Part shown: piece after piece, positions 45,198 to 55,379 of the stretch | Position numbering within the stretch: the stretch's first letter is position 1 | How the letters are laid out: each line of letters opens with the position of its first letter | Assembly (NCBI RefSeq): GCF_030269925.1 | Contig: NC_085119.1 | Span: 8,593,001 to 8,657,000, forward strand | Origin: Bombyx mori | Lineage: Eukaryota; Arthropoda; Insecta; Lepidoptera; Bombycidae | DNA length: 64,000 nucleotides | Direction: 5' to 3' | The notes under the pieces: generated by a model | What the model was told of the DNA's origin: nothing | Database searches by the model: none | What the model saw: only the letters and a program-made list of their open reading frames with translations | Made by a program: the position numbers and the translations under genes

Positions 45198-45336
45198 AAA
45201 TATGAAATTTTATATAAGCAATCATTTTAAATCGATATCAAAGTCAATAAATAATGTACAACCCAAAACAGACGGCCGAACTGACGTGACAATGACATTT
45301 GGTGCGCTAAGCATGGCGGATTTTCGGCCTCATTAG

Positions 45337-46278
45337 CACTGAAGTAAGAAACCTATGGAAATGAAACGTCAACAAAAAATTCGTGCCACTGTGACGTCAT
45401 CTGGCCACAAAACATGGCGGTTTTAGTGCTGCCCAGAGATTTTAATTTTAGTAGGTTTTATCGATAAACGTTCTTGGCTTATTTTATTTTAAATATTGTT
45501 GAGTATGAATGTATTTGTAGAATTTATACTTTAATAGGAATTAAGTATATTGTTATGTGCAAAGATGATGTGATTTAGATATTATGTGAAATCTAAGACG
45601 AGTTCGTGCTTCAAATCTTCCAAGTAAACGATATGACGATTTTTAAAATTTGCTACACTGATTTTATAAAGTTGTCGTTTGCCGCAAAACATAAAAATAT
45701 GGCATAGTACAGTGCCATCAGCCCATTTGTAGCATGCTGAATGTTATCGTATTTTGAGTACGTGTTTTTCTTAGACTGTTACAATCTATTTTAATTGTTT
45801 TGCTGACTCTAAAGTCCGTAACAGACTACCGCAGTGCACCTCAAGGAAGGTGCACCGCACCATTTGAATCACTCTCACTTGAGAGTGATTCAAATTTTAA
45901 GCTTATCAAGAGACCGACTGTTAAAAAAAACACCTACAGAACATTTATTCGTTAATGAAATTACAAACGTCATTCCTTGTGACTTCCTCTCTAAAATCAC
46001 TTAATTAATAAATATTTAACGAATTTACAATAATGTTTTACTCACTGCGGAATAAAACTATTTTATTTAAATAGTTCCGAAGAGATTTTGTCGGTAGCCT
46101 TTTTCCCGAAATATCTAAACAGAATGTCTAAATATGTTTTGATGACATATTTTAAAGAGGTATTTATGATTAGTGTCATGATGAATATATTCCGACCGAA
46201 AAATGGTGTCCGATATTTCGGATTCAAATATATTATTAAGTGTATAATCTATGTTTCGGATGAGGGCTCCATAATGAA

Positions 46279-46346
<68 letters not shown>

Positions 46347-46561
46347 GTTTTGGGGCATCGACCTTCTTGAGATCCTATAAAATATGTTTTAATTATTATT
46401 TTTGTATGTTTTAAGCATGATAAAATTAGAAATTTTATTTAAGCGATCATATTAAATCGATATCATAGTCAATAAATAATGTACAACCCAAAACAGACGG
46501 CCGAACTGACGTGACAATGACATTTGGCGCGCTAAACATGGCGGATTTTCGGCCTCATTAG
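45337..46561 (+). repeat. Tandem unit Z, copy 2, uninterrupted
   Basis: The full unit of about 1.2 kb from 'cactgaagtaagaaacc' to 'cggcctcattag'. It differs from copy 1 by scattered changes, an extra segment near 46,205-46,256 and a long (AT)n tract. Its hairpin (45,863-45,894) keeps a perfect 14-bp stem. Confidence 0.85.
46281..46343. repeat. (AT)n microsatellite in unit Z copy 2
   Basis: About 30 AT dinucleotides. The matching place in copy 1 (about 43,878-43,892) has only a few. Confidence 0.95.
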
Positions 46562-46573
46562 ACGGAGACGGAG

Positions 46574-46972
46574 ACATTTACCTACGTATATTCATGTTTC
46601 ATTTTATGTACGCACTGAAATACTGTTATATTGTTTTCCTGCGAGTTAAAGTGCTGAGTAAGAACGAGATAGATATATGTTTATGTGTGTGCCTTCAAAA
46701 TGGGTGCTATTTATATAAGCAATTGTACGTATAGAACAATATGTCGTGTCCCTACTATATAGGTCTATGCTCATTAGACATTTACGTATATTCATGTTTC
46801 ATTTTATGTACGCACTGAAATACTGATATATTGTTTTCCTGCGAGTTACAGTGCTGAGTAAGAAAGAGATAGATATATGTTTATGTGTGTACCTTCAAAA
46901 TGGGTGCTATTTATATAAGCAATTGTACGTATAGAACAATATGTCGTGTCCCTATTATATAGGTCTATGTTC
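46574..46972 (+). repeat. 204-bp tandem duplication (two copies)
   Basis: Copy 1 is 46,574-46,777 and copy 2 is 46,778 to about 46,972, both starting 'acattta' and sharing 'ctgcgagtta', 'gagatagatatatg' and 'caatatgtcgtgtccct'. Only a handful of substitutions separate them. Non-coding. Confidence 0.93.
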
Positions 46973-46979
46973 GAACTAC

Positions 46980-48529
46980 GCGCGGATGGGTACGTGAACT
47001 CACGGTCTCAACTTGAGAGAATTTACTATACTACCTACCCCTAACAAGAGCAGAATCTCAAGGAATAGGAAGAGTGCCATCGAGATGTTTTTACAAGTGA
47101 AAGAGTCGACTTGAATATTTCCGACTCGCCCATGGCAGAGATGAACTCAGTTCCTGTGCCTTATTGGACGATGGTAAAAAGCAGATGACTTGATCATATC
47201 AAACAATTTCTTAGACACTCCAAAGAACCGTAGCATGTGTTTATGCAAAATGCAGAGAGCACCGGTCTCTCCGTAGACGACAATTCAAGTGTTTTGTTTG
47301 AAGTAAAATGTAAGTGTGTAGCTGTTAATTGTGAGCCCAGGCCCAGAGATATGACTAAGTAATTCGCTATGCGAGGTCAAACCATGAACCATTGCTGAAC
47401 GCTTGAAACCCAGCGAGTGAGGACCATTAGCGGAACCTTCCATGGATACGACGATTATTTATATGCGATGTACCTTCGCGGTTATATGTTTCCGCGCGCC
47501 TTTTACATGTAGGGAGCTAATTCAGTGTTTGTAAGAATTTCCAAAAAAAGATACATAATCAGAAGCTACTGTCGGTACACGAGAGGTTTTTTTTATTAAA
47601 AGAGTTGGCTAACTCAAAGATTACATTGTACTGACGCCACCGACAGTGTCGACTATGAGCAAGCATTTACCTACTAAAAATAGAAACGGACATGTTTTCG
47701 GGATGATGACCAAATATACTCGAAATGTATAGCTTAAAGGTACTATGTGTATGAGACATACATTTTTTACGAAGACGCCCACATCGTTTTAATTGGCAGT
47801 TAAAATATAGGTATCTATCTCTATATCTATAATTTAAATTAGCTTACTCAGTGTGCATATTATGGTCTCGAAGTACATCCAATATCTTGTAGTTCTATTA
47901 ATCAGAAGATGCGGGTATGGGTTAGGATATTCCTGAGTTTCTTCTACCATCTTCCATCTTTGGAAGTGAAGTCTTCATCAATCTTCCTATCGAGCTTTCT
48001 CTACTCCTTATTTACTTATATTGTAAGACCAAGGGTGGGTCGGTACTACAGTCCTGTCTATTACAGAATCTTCGACCTTGTCGAAGAGAATGTAGAGTGC
48101 ATTTAGGTACGTCAAGGAGCTTAAGCTCTGTAGTTACCATAGCTCGTTTAGAGAAATTATATCGTTACTATCACTATTGAATAGACAACAAGAAGTCAGC
48201 CGATATCTTTAACTTAAAAAAGAAGAATGGCATGTTTTTAAATAAGTCAGACCCCCTCATGAACTCACTCACGAACACTGTTGGACGCAAGCCTCTCCCA
48301 AACTTCTCCGGAACGACTGGGCTTGCGTTGCCTGCATCTAGCAGATTTTCGCGAGTTTGAATAGGTCATCGGTCGGTCTTGTGAAAGAGGTCTCCCAGTC
48401 TACGGCTTCCGGTATGCGACGTCACTAGAACTTTTTGGCCCTTTTCCATGATCGTTTTTTAAATTAAGTGACCTTTTTTATATTTCTTTACTGCCTGTGT
48501 TCTTATCTGTGATTCTTAATATCCTTTTG
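46980..48529. other. Intergenic, nothing recognised
   Basis: No supportable gene. Parts near 46,980-47,130 and 48,240-48,440 look like decayed repeats but could not be assigned. Confidence 0.45.
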
Positions 48530-48765
48530 GTTCCATGAGTGAATGAGCTCGCACCCTACACTGTGTTAAGTCACCAGCGTCCACATGAATAACTAAGTGA
48601 ATGCCGCTACCCATTTTGTCCATATCCGTTCTACCAATGAGATCAAAGCCTCAAGTGTAATGTTAATGTGCGACGAGCGTACCACCTTTCAAACAGGAGA
48701 TCATAACTGATTCACAGAGATAGACACGACGGTAGTACCTTCCCGTGGGGTTACCATCATTAATT
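48530..48765 (-). repeat. Bm1 SINE relic, minus orientation
   Basis: Inverted and decayed Bm1 body, recognised from 'gaatgagctcgcaccctacactgtgttaag' type wording at its left end and 'gtagtaccttcccgtg' near its right end. Confidence 0.55.
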
Positions 48766-48929
48766 ACTTTAATTAATAATTGTTGCGTCCTTAATTTTTA
48801 TTAGAGAATGGTATTTCTTCATCGTGGAAATTGTTGGTGAAAACATGCTAGGTACAATTTGAATTTAAATTGGAATTTATCGTGAGACACGAGCTTGAAA
48901 TGTAGATAAGTATAACAACCTCTTTTTTT

Positions 48930-49490
48930 GTTTGCCTACCTACTGCTAGTAACTTCAAGGGGTTAGCTTTACTGAATGTGTAGGCGAAGTTCAAGGGACT
49001 CAACCGGGGAAACTTAGGTAACTCTGTTCTGCTCAGAGCAGAGCTCCGGCGAGAAACTCCGTCAGAAACTCACGACGCATTCGCATTCGACGGGTTCGAT
49101 AAGCGGTAAGCGGATTGCATCGAGTGAAAAGGACCAGTGTGCTTAGTGCGAGTTTCTTAACGTTCTCGATAGCGTAAAAGTTAACCCAATTTTGTATGCC
49201 GTTGGAACAGCGCCCCTACCGGCAAACGTACGCAAACGATCCCATTCCATACAAATTTTAATATGAGATAACTTTTACGCTATCGAGAACGTTAAAAAAC
49301 TCACACTAAGCACACAGAACAAAAAGGTGAAAAGCACCGAGCCGTAATTGGGAGGAACCGCAATGACGTGTTTAGGGCGACGTCGACTCTATGTCGTTCT
49401 ATCATCTGATACGGGTATGTAATTTGCGGCGACCATATAATATAATAAGAGGGTTATCGTATTGCGACGCTTTTTCTAAGAACCGTTCTG
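48930..49490 (-). repeat. Repeat X, minus copy split by a MITE
   Basis: Left part (to about 49,136) matches the tail half of repeat X inverted. The right part (from about 49,316) continues with 'aagcaccgagccgtaattggg' and 'gcaatgacgtgtttagggcg', matching 31,530-31,670. The sequence between them is a separate inserted element. Confidence 0.7.
49137..49315. mobile_element. MITE with 46-bp terminal inverted repeats
   Basis: The left arm (about 49,138-49,184) and right arm (about 49,268-49,315) are inverted copies with two or three mismatches. They share TGTGCTTAGTG at the tips and CGTTCTCGATAGCGTAAAAG within. The element is about 178 bp and non-coding, so it is a foldback/MITE type. It is inserted in repeat X. 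A short 'CAG' is shared at the two edges, too short to prove a target-site duplication. Confidence 0.85.
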
Positions 49491-50439
49491 ACGCTGTCTT
49501 CAGATATTTATGGTTCAATACTAATTATAGATCGTCGTGAAGATCTACATTCCTCACGTACCACGATGCTTCCACGGCTATCCTGCAAAAACGGCATTGA
49601 AGGGATGGAATGACTTTTAGGGTGTGTATGTGGTGTGTGCGGCCCGTGTAAGTGAACTGAGATAATAGTTCCTTTAAGTAACGTGACATTCTCGGCCTTA
49701 TAGGCGAAAATTTCAGATTGACCATTCGTTTCCAGTGATGTGAGTACCATAAGTGAGTACGTATAAATATACGTACACGTATAAATAATAATGTTATTCT
49801 TGAGATTTCAACTTGTTGTCACAAGATGTCTTCGAACTCCGGTAACAGCAATGAGACGAGCCGTGATCTTAATCTGTCCATATACCTAAGCCTTTAAAAC
49901 GGGACTTCAGAAATTTTATTTCAAGAAGAGTCAATTGCCTCGCATTTTTACATTTACATTCCTAATGTAAGTATTTGGTGACGTCATTTGAAGTGCATAT
50001 TTAAAGAGTGGGCGGTCACGTAGGAACGTGTAAAATGTAAAAAAAATGCGTAGGTGGCGACGTGAATGTCGCTCTGTTTAATTTTTTTCACGACTAAATA
50101 AATACAGAGACCACAGACTGAAGAACCCAAACAAAAAACTTTGTGTTTATCAATCAAATTGATCAGTTTTTGCTCGTTTTATGATCTCTAAGAATACAAT
50201 ATCGAAGTAAAACAAAACATTATGACCCTGAGGATATGACAGCATAGTCGCCTACAATAATAATTATAATATGTTTAAAACAAGCTTGAATGTAATTGCG
50301 GAAGTAAACAGACCAGAGATAACCCACAGGCGAAAGACGCTGCTACGATTTAAAAAAATCTGTCATTGCATTAGTATCAGATTTTAGCAAGACTGTTTGC
50401 AATTCGGATTTTTAATGATATTATAGTAATAAACAAAGT
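49491..50439. other. Intergenic, nothing recognised
   Basis: AT-rich; short reverse ORFs at 49,508-49,750 show no protein features. Confidence 0.5.
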
Positions 50440-50545
50440 AGGCAGCTGCTTGGCTCTGCCCCTGGCATTGCTGAAGTCCATGGGCGACGGTAACCACTCA
50501 CCATCAAGTGGGTCGTATGCTCGTCTGTCTACAAGAGCCATAAAA
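50440..50545 (+). repeat. Repeat Y, plus copy
   Basis: Third copy of the short repeat: 'cttggctctgcccctggcatt', 'gtccatgggcgacggtaacc' and a tail 'gagccataaaaaataaaat'. Confidence 0.85.
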
Positions 50546-50914
50546 AATAAAATATTTTTTTTTTAAGAAAAACCTGAATAACTCATGAATTGATGAAGTT
50601 TACGATCTATATCACCGATACTAGCACATTATTCCTAAGCACCAGCACGCCACCACTATTAGCTACTTGTGGCGATTTTTTACTAGCGACGGAGGACCGA
50701 TCAGTTCAGGCATTAAGAAGTAATGGAGCCCATAGATGTTCATGGCCTACTAGATAAAGCACACAGTGTGATGACATCGGGTGATGCAACTACCGCTGCT
50801 CGGATTATGACTTATGTAGCAATTTTCGTGAGCAAAATTGTATAGCATAACTTATCTAACAAGTGCTTACGATTTGATTCCACATTACAAGTAGGTACGT
50901 ATTTGTGATTAGCG

Positions 50915-51260
50915 AGAAGTCGTCGTGGCCTAAAGGATAAGAGGCTCGGTGTACGTACCTATCAATCCACGCGGTTATGCTGGTATTCAATTCAATGGTA
51001 TTTTTTTACTGGTGGTAGGATCTCTTGTGAGTCCGCACGGGTAAGTACCACCGCTTGCCTATTTCTGCCGTGAAGCGATGATGCGTTTCGATTTGAAGGG
51101 TGGGGCAGCCGTTGTAACTATACTGAGACCTTAGAACTCATATCTCAACGTGGGTGGCGGTATTTACGTTGTAGATGTCTATGGGATTCGGTAACCGCGT
51201 AATACCAGGTGGGCTGTGAGCTCGTCCACCCATCTTTGCAGTAAAAAATATAAAAAAATC
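50915..51260 (+). repeat. Bm1 SINE, internally shortened
   Basis: Has the tRNA-like head with an A box (TGGCCTAAAGGA) but a different middle ('ggttatgctggtatt', as at 6,225-6,550). A typical Bm1 body and A-rich end follow. The usual central segment with 'aaaaatcaaaccc' is missing. Confidence 0.88.
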
Positions 51261-51369
51261 AAATTCCGCAAGCAGTTTGCTTAGAAAAAATGATGCAACG
51301 TGTTCCAGAATGAGTTCCACGATGACAGAATAACAAGGTTGTATAATTATTGTATTATAATATAATAAT

Positions 51370-51545
51370 ACCTTCTCAGGGGTAGTAGATTCATTCTCGA
51401 AGCAGCTGCCCCTGAGTTGTTAGGGCTCCTCTGGAGGAGATCGGGCAGACGTTAGTAAATCCCATCCCTCCTGGCTGAGCCCGTGCTCGCCCACCTGTCC
51501 TGGTGAAACTAGAAAGGCCTCCGGGCCACAAGTAATCCTTCCACT
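51370..51545 (-). repeat. Probable LINE 3' tail, minus orientation
   Basis: GC-richer block containing, on the minus strand, 'ggcccggaggcctttctag' and 'gggcgagcacgggctcagcc', next to an (AAT)n tract at 51,546-51,566. It resembles a LINE 3' UTR common in Bombyx DNA; family not proven. Confidence 0.4.
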
Positions 51546-51599
51546 AGAAAAATAATAATAATAATACCGATCCGAGGAACTTAAATCCGGACGGAAATG

Positions 51600-51790
51600 T
51601 ACCACATATTCTTCCGTTACCGCCCGTTTTTACTGCGAAGTAGTAATGTGTTCCGGCTTGAAGTGTAGGAGAGCGCTATTGTACAATACAACAAATAGGG
51701 ACTTCAGCCTCATATCTCAAGGGGTATTCGCGTTGTGTTGTCTCCAAAGACACCCTATGGAGACCATACTCAAGTAAACAATTTAAAATA
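51600..51790 (+). repeat. Bm1 SINE relic
   Basis: Decayed Bm1 body: 'actgcgaagtagtaatgtgttccggcttgaag', 'cctcatatctcaagg', then a diverged end. Confidence 0.65.
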
Positions 51791-54118
51791 AATTTAATGA
51801 TAATAAAAATGTATTAAAATCTTACATTAAATTCATTTTCAAGGTGGCGACGTCATTCCTGAGTTTGTACACTCTTATCTCTACAATGGCTTAATCAATT
51901 GAGCACACGCTCGTTTTTGATATTTTTTAATTAAAATTAAAACTGAGTAACTAGCACGTGAACCTTTTACGAGTAAGTATAAAATATAATATTTAATTGC
52001 ATCGGTAAATTTGTCTGTGAATTCGCATTTTGAACGGGAGTAATGATGTTCTATATGCTATACATAACTGTTGTAACATAATGTTTAATTCGTTGACGAT
52101 CAAACTTCATCTGAGGTTCACTGACACCAATTTAGGCACCACACTCCTATTGAAAAGGGCTCTAGAAGCAGTAGGATCGACTATACTAAAATATTACCGT
52201 ATTCCTTCAAATTCCTATCCTACATTTTCCACAACGCGTCCACTTGTGTGCTTCTATCATTTTATTATATAGTTTGATTACGTCATAAACTCGTTTGAAT
52301 CCTAATTGGTAGTGGTCGTTCACCCGTCCTTATTGAAACGTAAGCCATGTTTTCCATTCCAAAATAGTCGCTGGTTATACCGTGAATGGAATTTTTCTTT
52401 GCATATTGCGTAGAATTGCGATCCTCGTTTTGATTGCAATTATGTATGTATACTTCCTAATAATTAAAGTCAGGTGTTAATGACCCCATGTCTTATCGCA
52501 CTCACGAACTTTCCAATCAGTCCCTACGTGACCAAACACCTTCTTTGCTGACATAACAATAACTAAATATTACTGCGTAAAAAAGTTTGTATTTTTCAAC
52601 TAATATTTTTCTCATTGATCTCAATATTCATGATTATAAATCGTAATAAAGCTTTAAATTCAGACTAGGCGTACAAGCCACATTAAATAATTGCGTTAGG
52701 CATTGCGTGGCTTCAAGAACAACCGCCTACCTGTAAGAAATAACAGCCCACATCTGCTCTTATGTGGCCAAAATAGGAAAGCTAATGTCAACCTCCTAAA
52801 AACCATTAACAAATTAATTATGTATATGAACAAAAATCGAAACGACGTTTGAATTAAAAGAAGCTTCAGCATCTAATTTATACGAATTATCAAATTAAAT
52901 TGACAAACAGGTCGTCGCCTGTGAAAATATCGCGCAAAATATAAAAATAATAGACCAGAAAAATTCCGGTCCGGTCTTTCCGGTCTATTAACCTTAATAA
53001 CACGTGTATGCACCTTCAGCCTAGCCGCGTCCAACTATGATTACCCTCACACCTTATACGGAGCTTCAGTGGAAGTCAGCGTCATTGTGAAAGATAACAT
53101 TTATTAAAAATATGCCTAATAATACTAAATTTGGAGTCTGGGTAAAGTTGTTTTCTGAATGTGTGGGTGTATTGTATATACGGAAAAGAATTGTTCTGTA
53201 TATATGTGTATATTATGTATTAATGGGTTTCATGTAAATATAATACGTTAATGTATTTTATTCTATAAGTATAAATAATAAAGTATAAGTTAGTATTATT
53301 AACAGTGAAGGTCAGAATTTTAAAGCCAGCTACACCCACACTGTTGTAGTTAAATACTCTGGTAGCTGTTGACATAATTGGAACTTTTTGTCTTCAGCGC
53401 ATGACTACGTAGTGAATCATTCAAGGCTGCTAGTTAAATAGTTAACAGTTGTTATTTTAGACCAAATTTCAGACAACCACGTCATGATATGTTATGCAAT
53501 ATTATTATGTTAACTTTGATAAATAATTTTCCACGTTCAACGTTCCAAGCTAGAACTTTTGTCCTATGGATGCCGGAAAATACAAGAGACAAAAAGAAAA
53601 ATATTCAACGTTGAAGACCAAATTTCTCTGACTAGGATAACGACCGTGTTTAAAGTTTGGTATGGTCACTGACAAATCTAAGAATGCCCATCAGACACTC
53701 ATATCAAATGGGACAGGCCAAAATCGCTGTTAAAGATAACACAGCACATTTTAATAAGAAGTGACATTTATGGGTTTTCAGTTCAATCTTTTTTGTGATT
53801 TTTGTAAAATGTACTACAATATGAGTATTAATAAAGTAAAAAATTGTAACGATGATGAAGAAAGTGGGTAAGTAGTTTAATTTTTGAAGTGAAACTTCCT
53901 TATCGGCGTTGGAAAAAAATTTACCGTCACATTTTTCGGTTACGCGTCACATTTTTCTGTTACGCGCCATCTTTTTCTTGCCCCTACCACGGTTGGTTCA
54001 GACGAAGAGTACTTTCACTTTCTCCAACGGAGTAGGGATAGCATTAATGTTTCACTTCTTACGTGTGTACACTAGTACACGCACACATTTTTTGTTTTAG
54101 AGTAGGTATTGCGGTTTT
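51791..54118. other. Intergenic, nothing recognised
   Basis: AT-rich. The 80-codon frame at 52,030-52,272 and the 63-codon frame at 53,909-54,100 show no protein family features. A short imperfect inverted repeat (aatagacc..ggtctatt) lies near 52,950-52,990. Confidence 0.5.
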
Positions 54119-54334
54119 TCTATACTAATATTATAAAGAGGAAAGATTTGTTTGTTTGTTTGTTTCGAATAGGCTTCGAAACTACTGAACCGATTTGAAA
54201 AATTCTTTTTCCATTAGAAGCCGACATTGTCCCTGATGAACATAGGCTACTTTATTTTATTTTATTTTTATTTTATTTTTTTGGTTTCATGTGTGTTTTA
54301 ATGTTTTCGAAGCGAAGCGAGGGCGGGTCGCTAA
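54119..54334 (+). mobile_element. Small Helitron-like element
   Basis: Starts TCTATACTAATATTATAAAG and ends 'gcgaagcgagggcgggtcgctaa', with an AGCGA..TCGCT stem just before the end and T following. About 216 bp, non-coding. The same 3' end occurs at 58,135-58,157. Confidence 0.6.
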
Positions 54335-55207
54335 TTATTTATAAATTACTAAACGTAAAAATCAGAAAGAATATTCAAAATGTTTCCATAATTTAGATTT
54401 ACTTACTCTTTTCATTACTATTTATTTTTTGTGGTTAAAGCATAGGGTCCCATTAAATGTCACTATATCTCGTGGACATGAAGGGCTCTTATTTAACCTC
54501 ATGGGAAATAACCGAGGAAGCATAATTTAGGAGAGGTCTTTGTATACACGGATAGCACGTCGCAAAATTAATCTTTGGGCGCAATTGATGAAAAGGGAAA
54601 TAATGGGATTCCTTCAAGGATTTTCTACAAGCACCCCTTACACACTACCTACATGAACTGAGTATGAATGTGCCATAGATGTCAAAAAAAATCTTGTTTC
54701 AATATCTTATGATGTGAAAGTATATCTACTTAGATTTTTTTTTAAATAAAAACGGTCTTATTAGACGTTCGATAAAGTTTACTTACTAGTTGTATATTAT
54801 TTTGATCTGTAATTAAAAACAATACAAATAATAATTTTAAGCCTTTATTTTAATTAGGTATCAAGCAGAATGGAGTATGAAGACATATTCGATTAGGAAT
54901 TTGGATGACTGCTCCATTTGTGAAGGATATGATCAGTCATTAAAAATATCACAATGAATAAGTGTATCTCTTGTGGTTTCGTTTTGCCTTAAGTGGACAC
55001 ATGAATCGAAATGAAACTATGATTCATCAAATCCATTACGCGGTGGATACCGCCATCGCATCTTTGCGTCTCTGCAGTCTGCATCATCATGGATGGATGG
55101 GTATCCGAGGTGAGGTATGAGGAGACGTGGAATGAGCGAGAAGGCATAGTGTGGGCCGAATGCCGAGTGACGCGGAGCAACTCCGCGACGGCGTTCGAAC
55201 GTGAGGC

Positions 55208-55216
55208 TATTTAAAA
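55208..55216 (+). promoter_or_regulatory. TATA-like element of the Hsp21.4 gene
   Basis: TATTTAAAA, 164 bases before the start codon. Just upstream lie two perfect palindromes, CGCGGAG-CAA-CTCCGCG (55,171-55,187) and CGTTCGAACG (55,192-55,201). I do not see a canonical array of alternating nGAAn heat-shock elements. Confidence 0.5.
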
Positions 55217-55379
55217 CAGTGCGCAAGCCCCCTGGCGCCGAGTCTACAGTGGACGACTAATGATCAGTACTGTCTTGTCAGCCGTCGAGTGCGTATTATT
55301 CCAGTGAAACGTGTTTACGCGAGAACGTTTCAGTGTTTGTTTAGTTTCTACAATTTCCACGCGGCAAATAACGTGAAAA

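Larger units (their letters stand above)
42984..45336 (+). repeat. Tandem unit Z, copy 1, split by a LINE insert
   Basis: Begins 'cactgaagtatgaaacctatgg' and ends 'ttttcggcctcattag'. Outside the insert at about 43,969-45,197 it matches copy 2 (45,337-46,561) nearly base for base. It contains TGACGTCA, ATGGCGG, TATCGATA and a hairpin at 43,506-43,529. No protein was recognised. Identity of the unit is unknown: it may be a non-autonomous transposon or a duplicated genomic segment. Confidence 0.85.

Noticed and set aside
46088..46414. 108-codon ORF with a long Ile-Tyr run
   Set aside because: The run is translation of the (AT)n tract; the rest is in duplicated non-coding unit Z.
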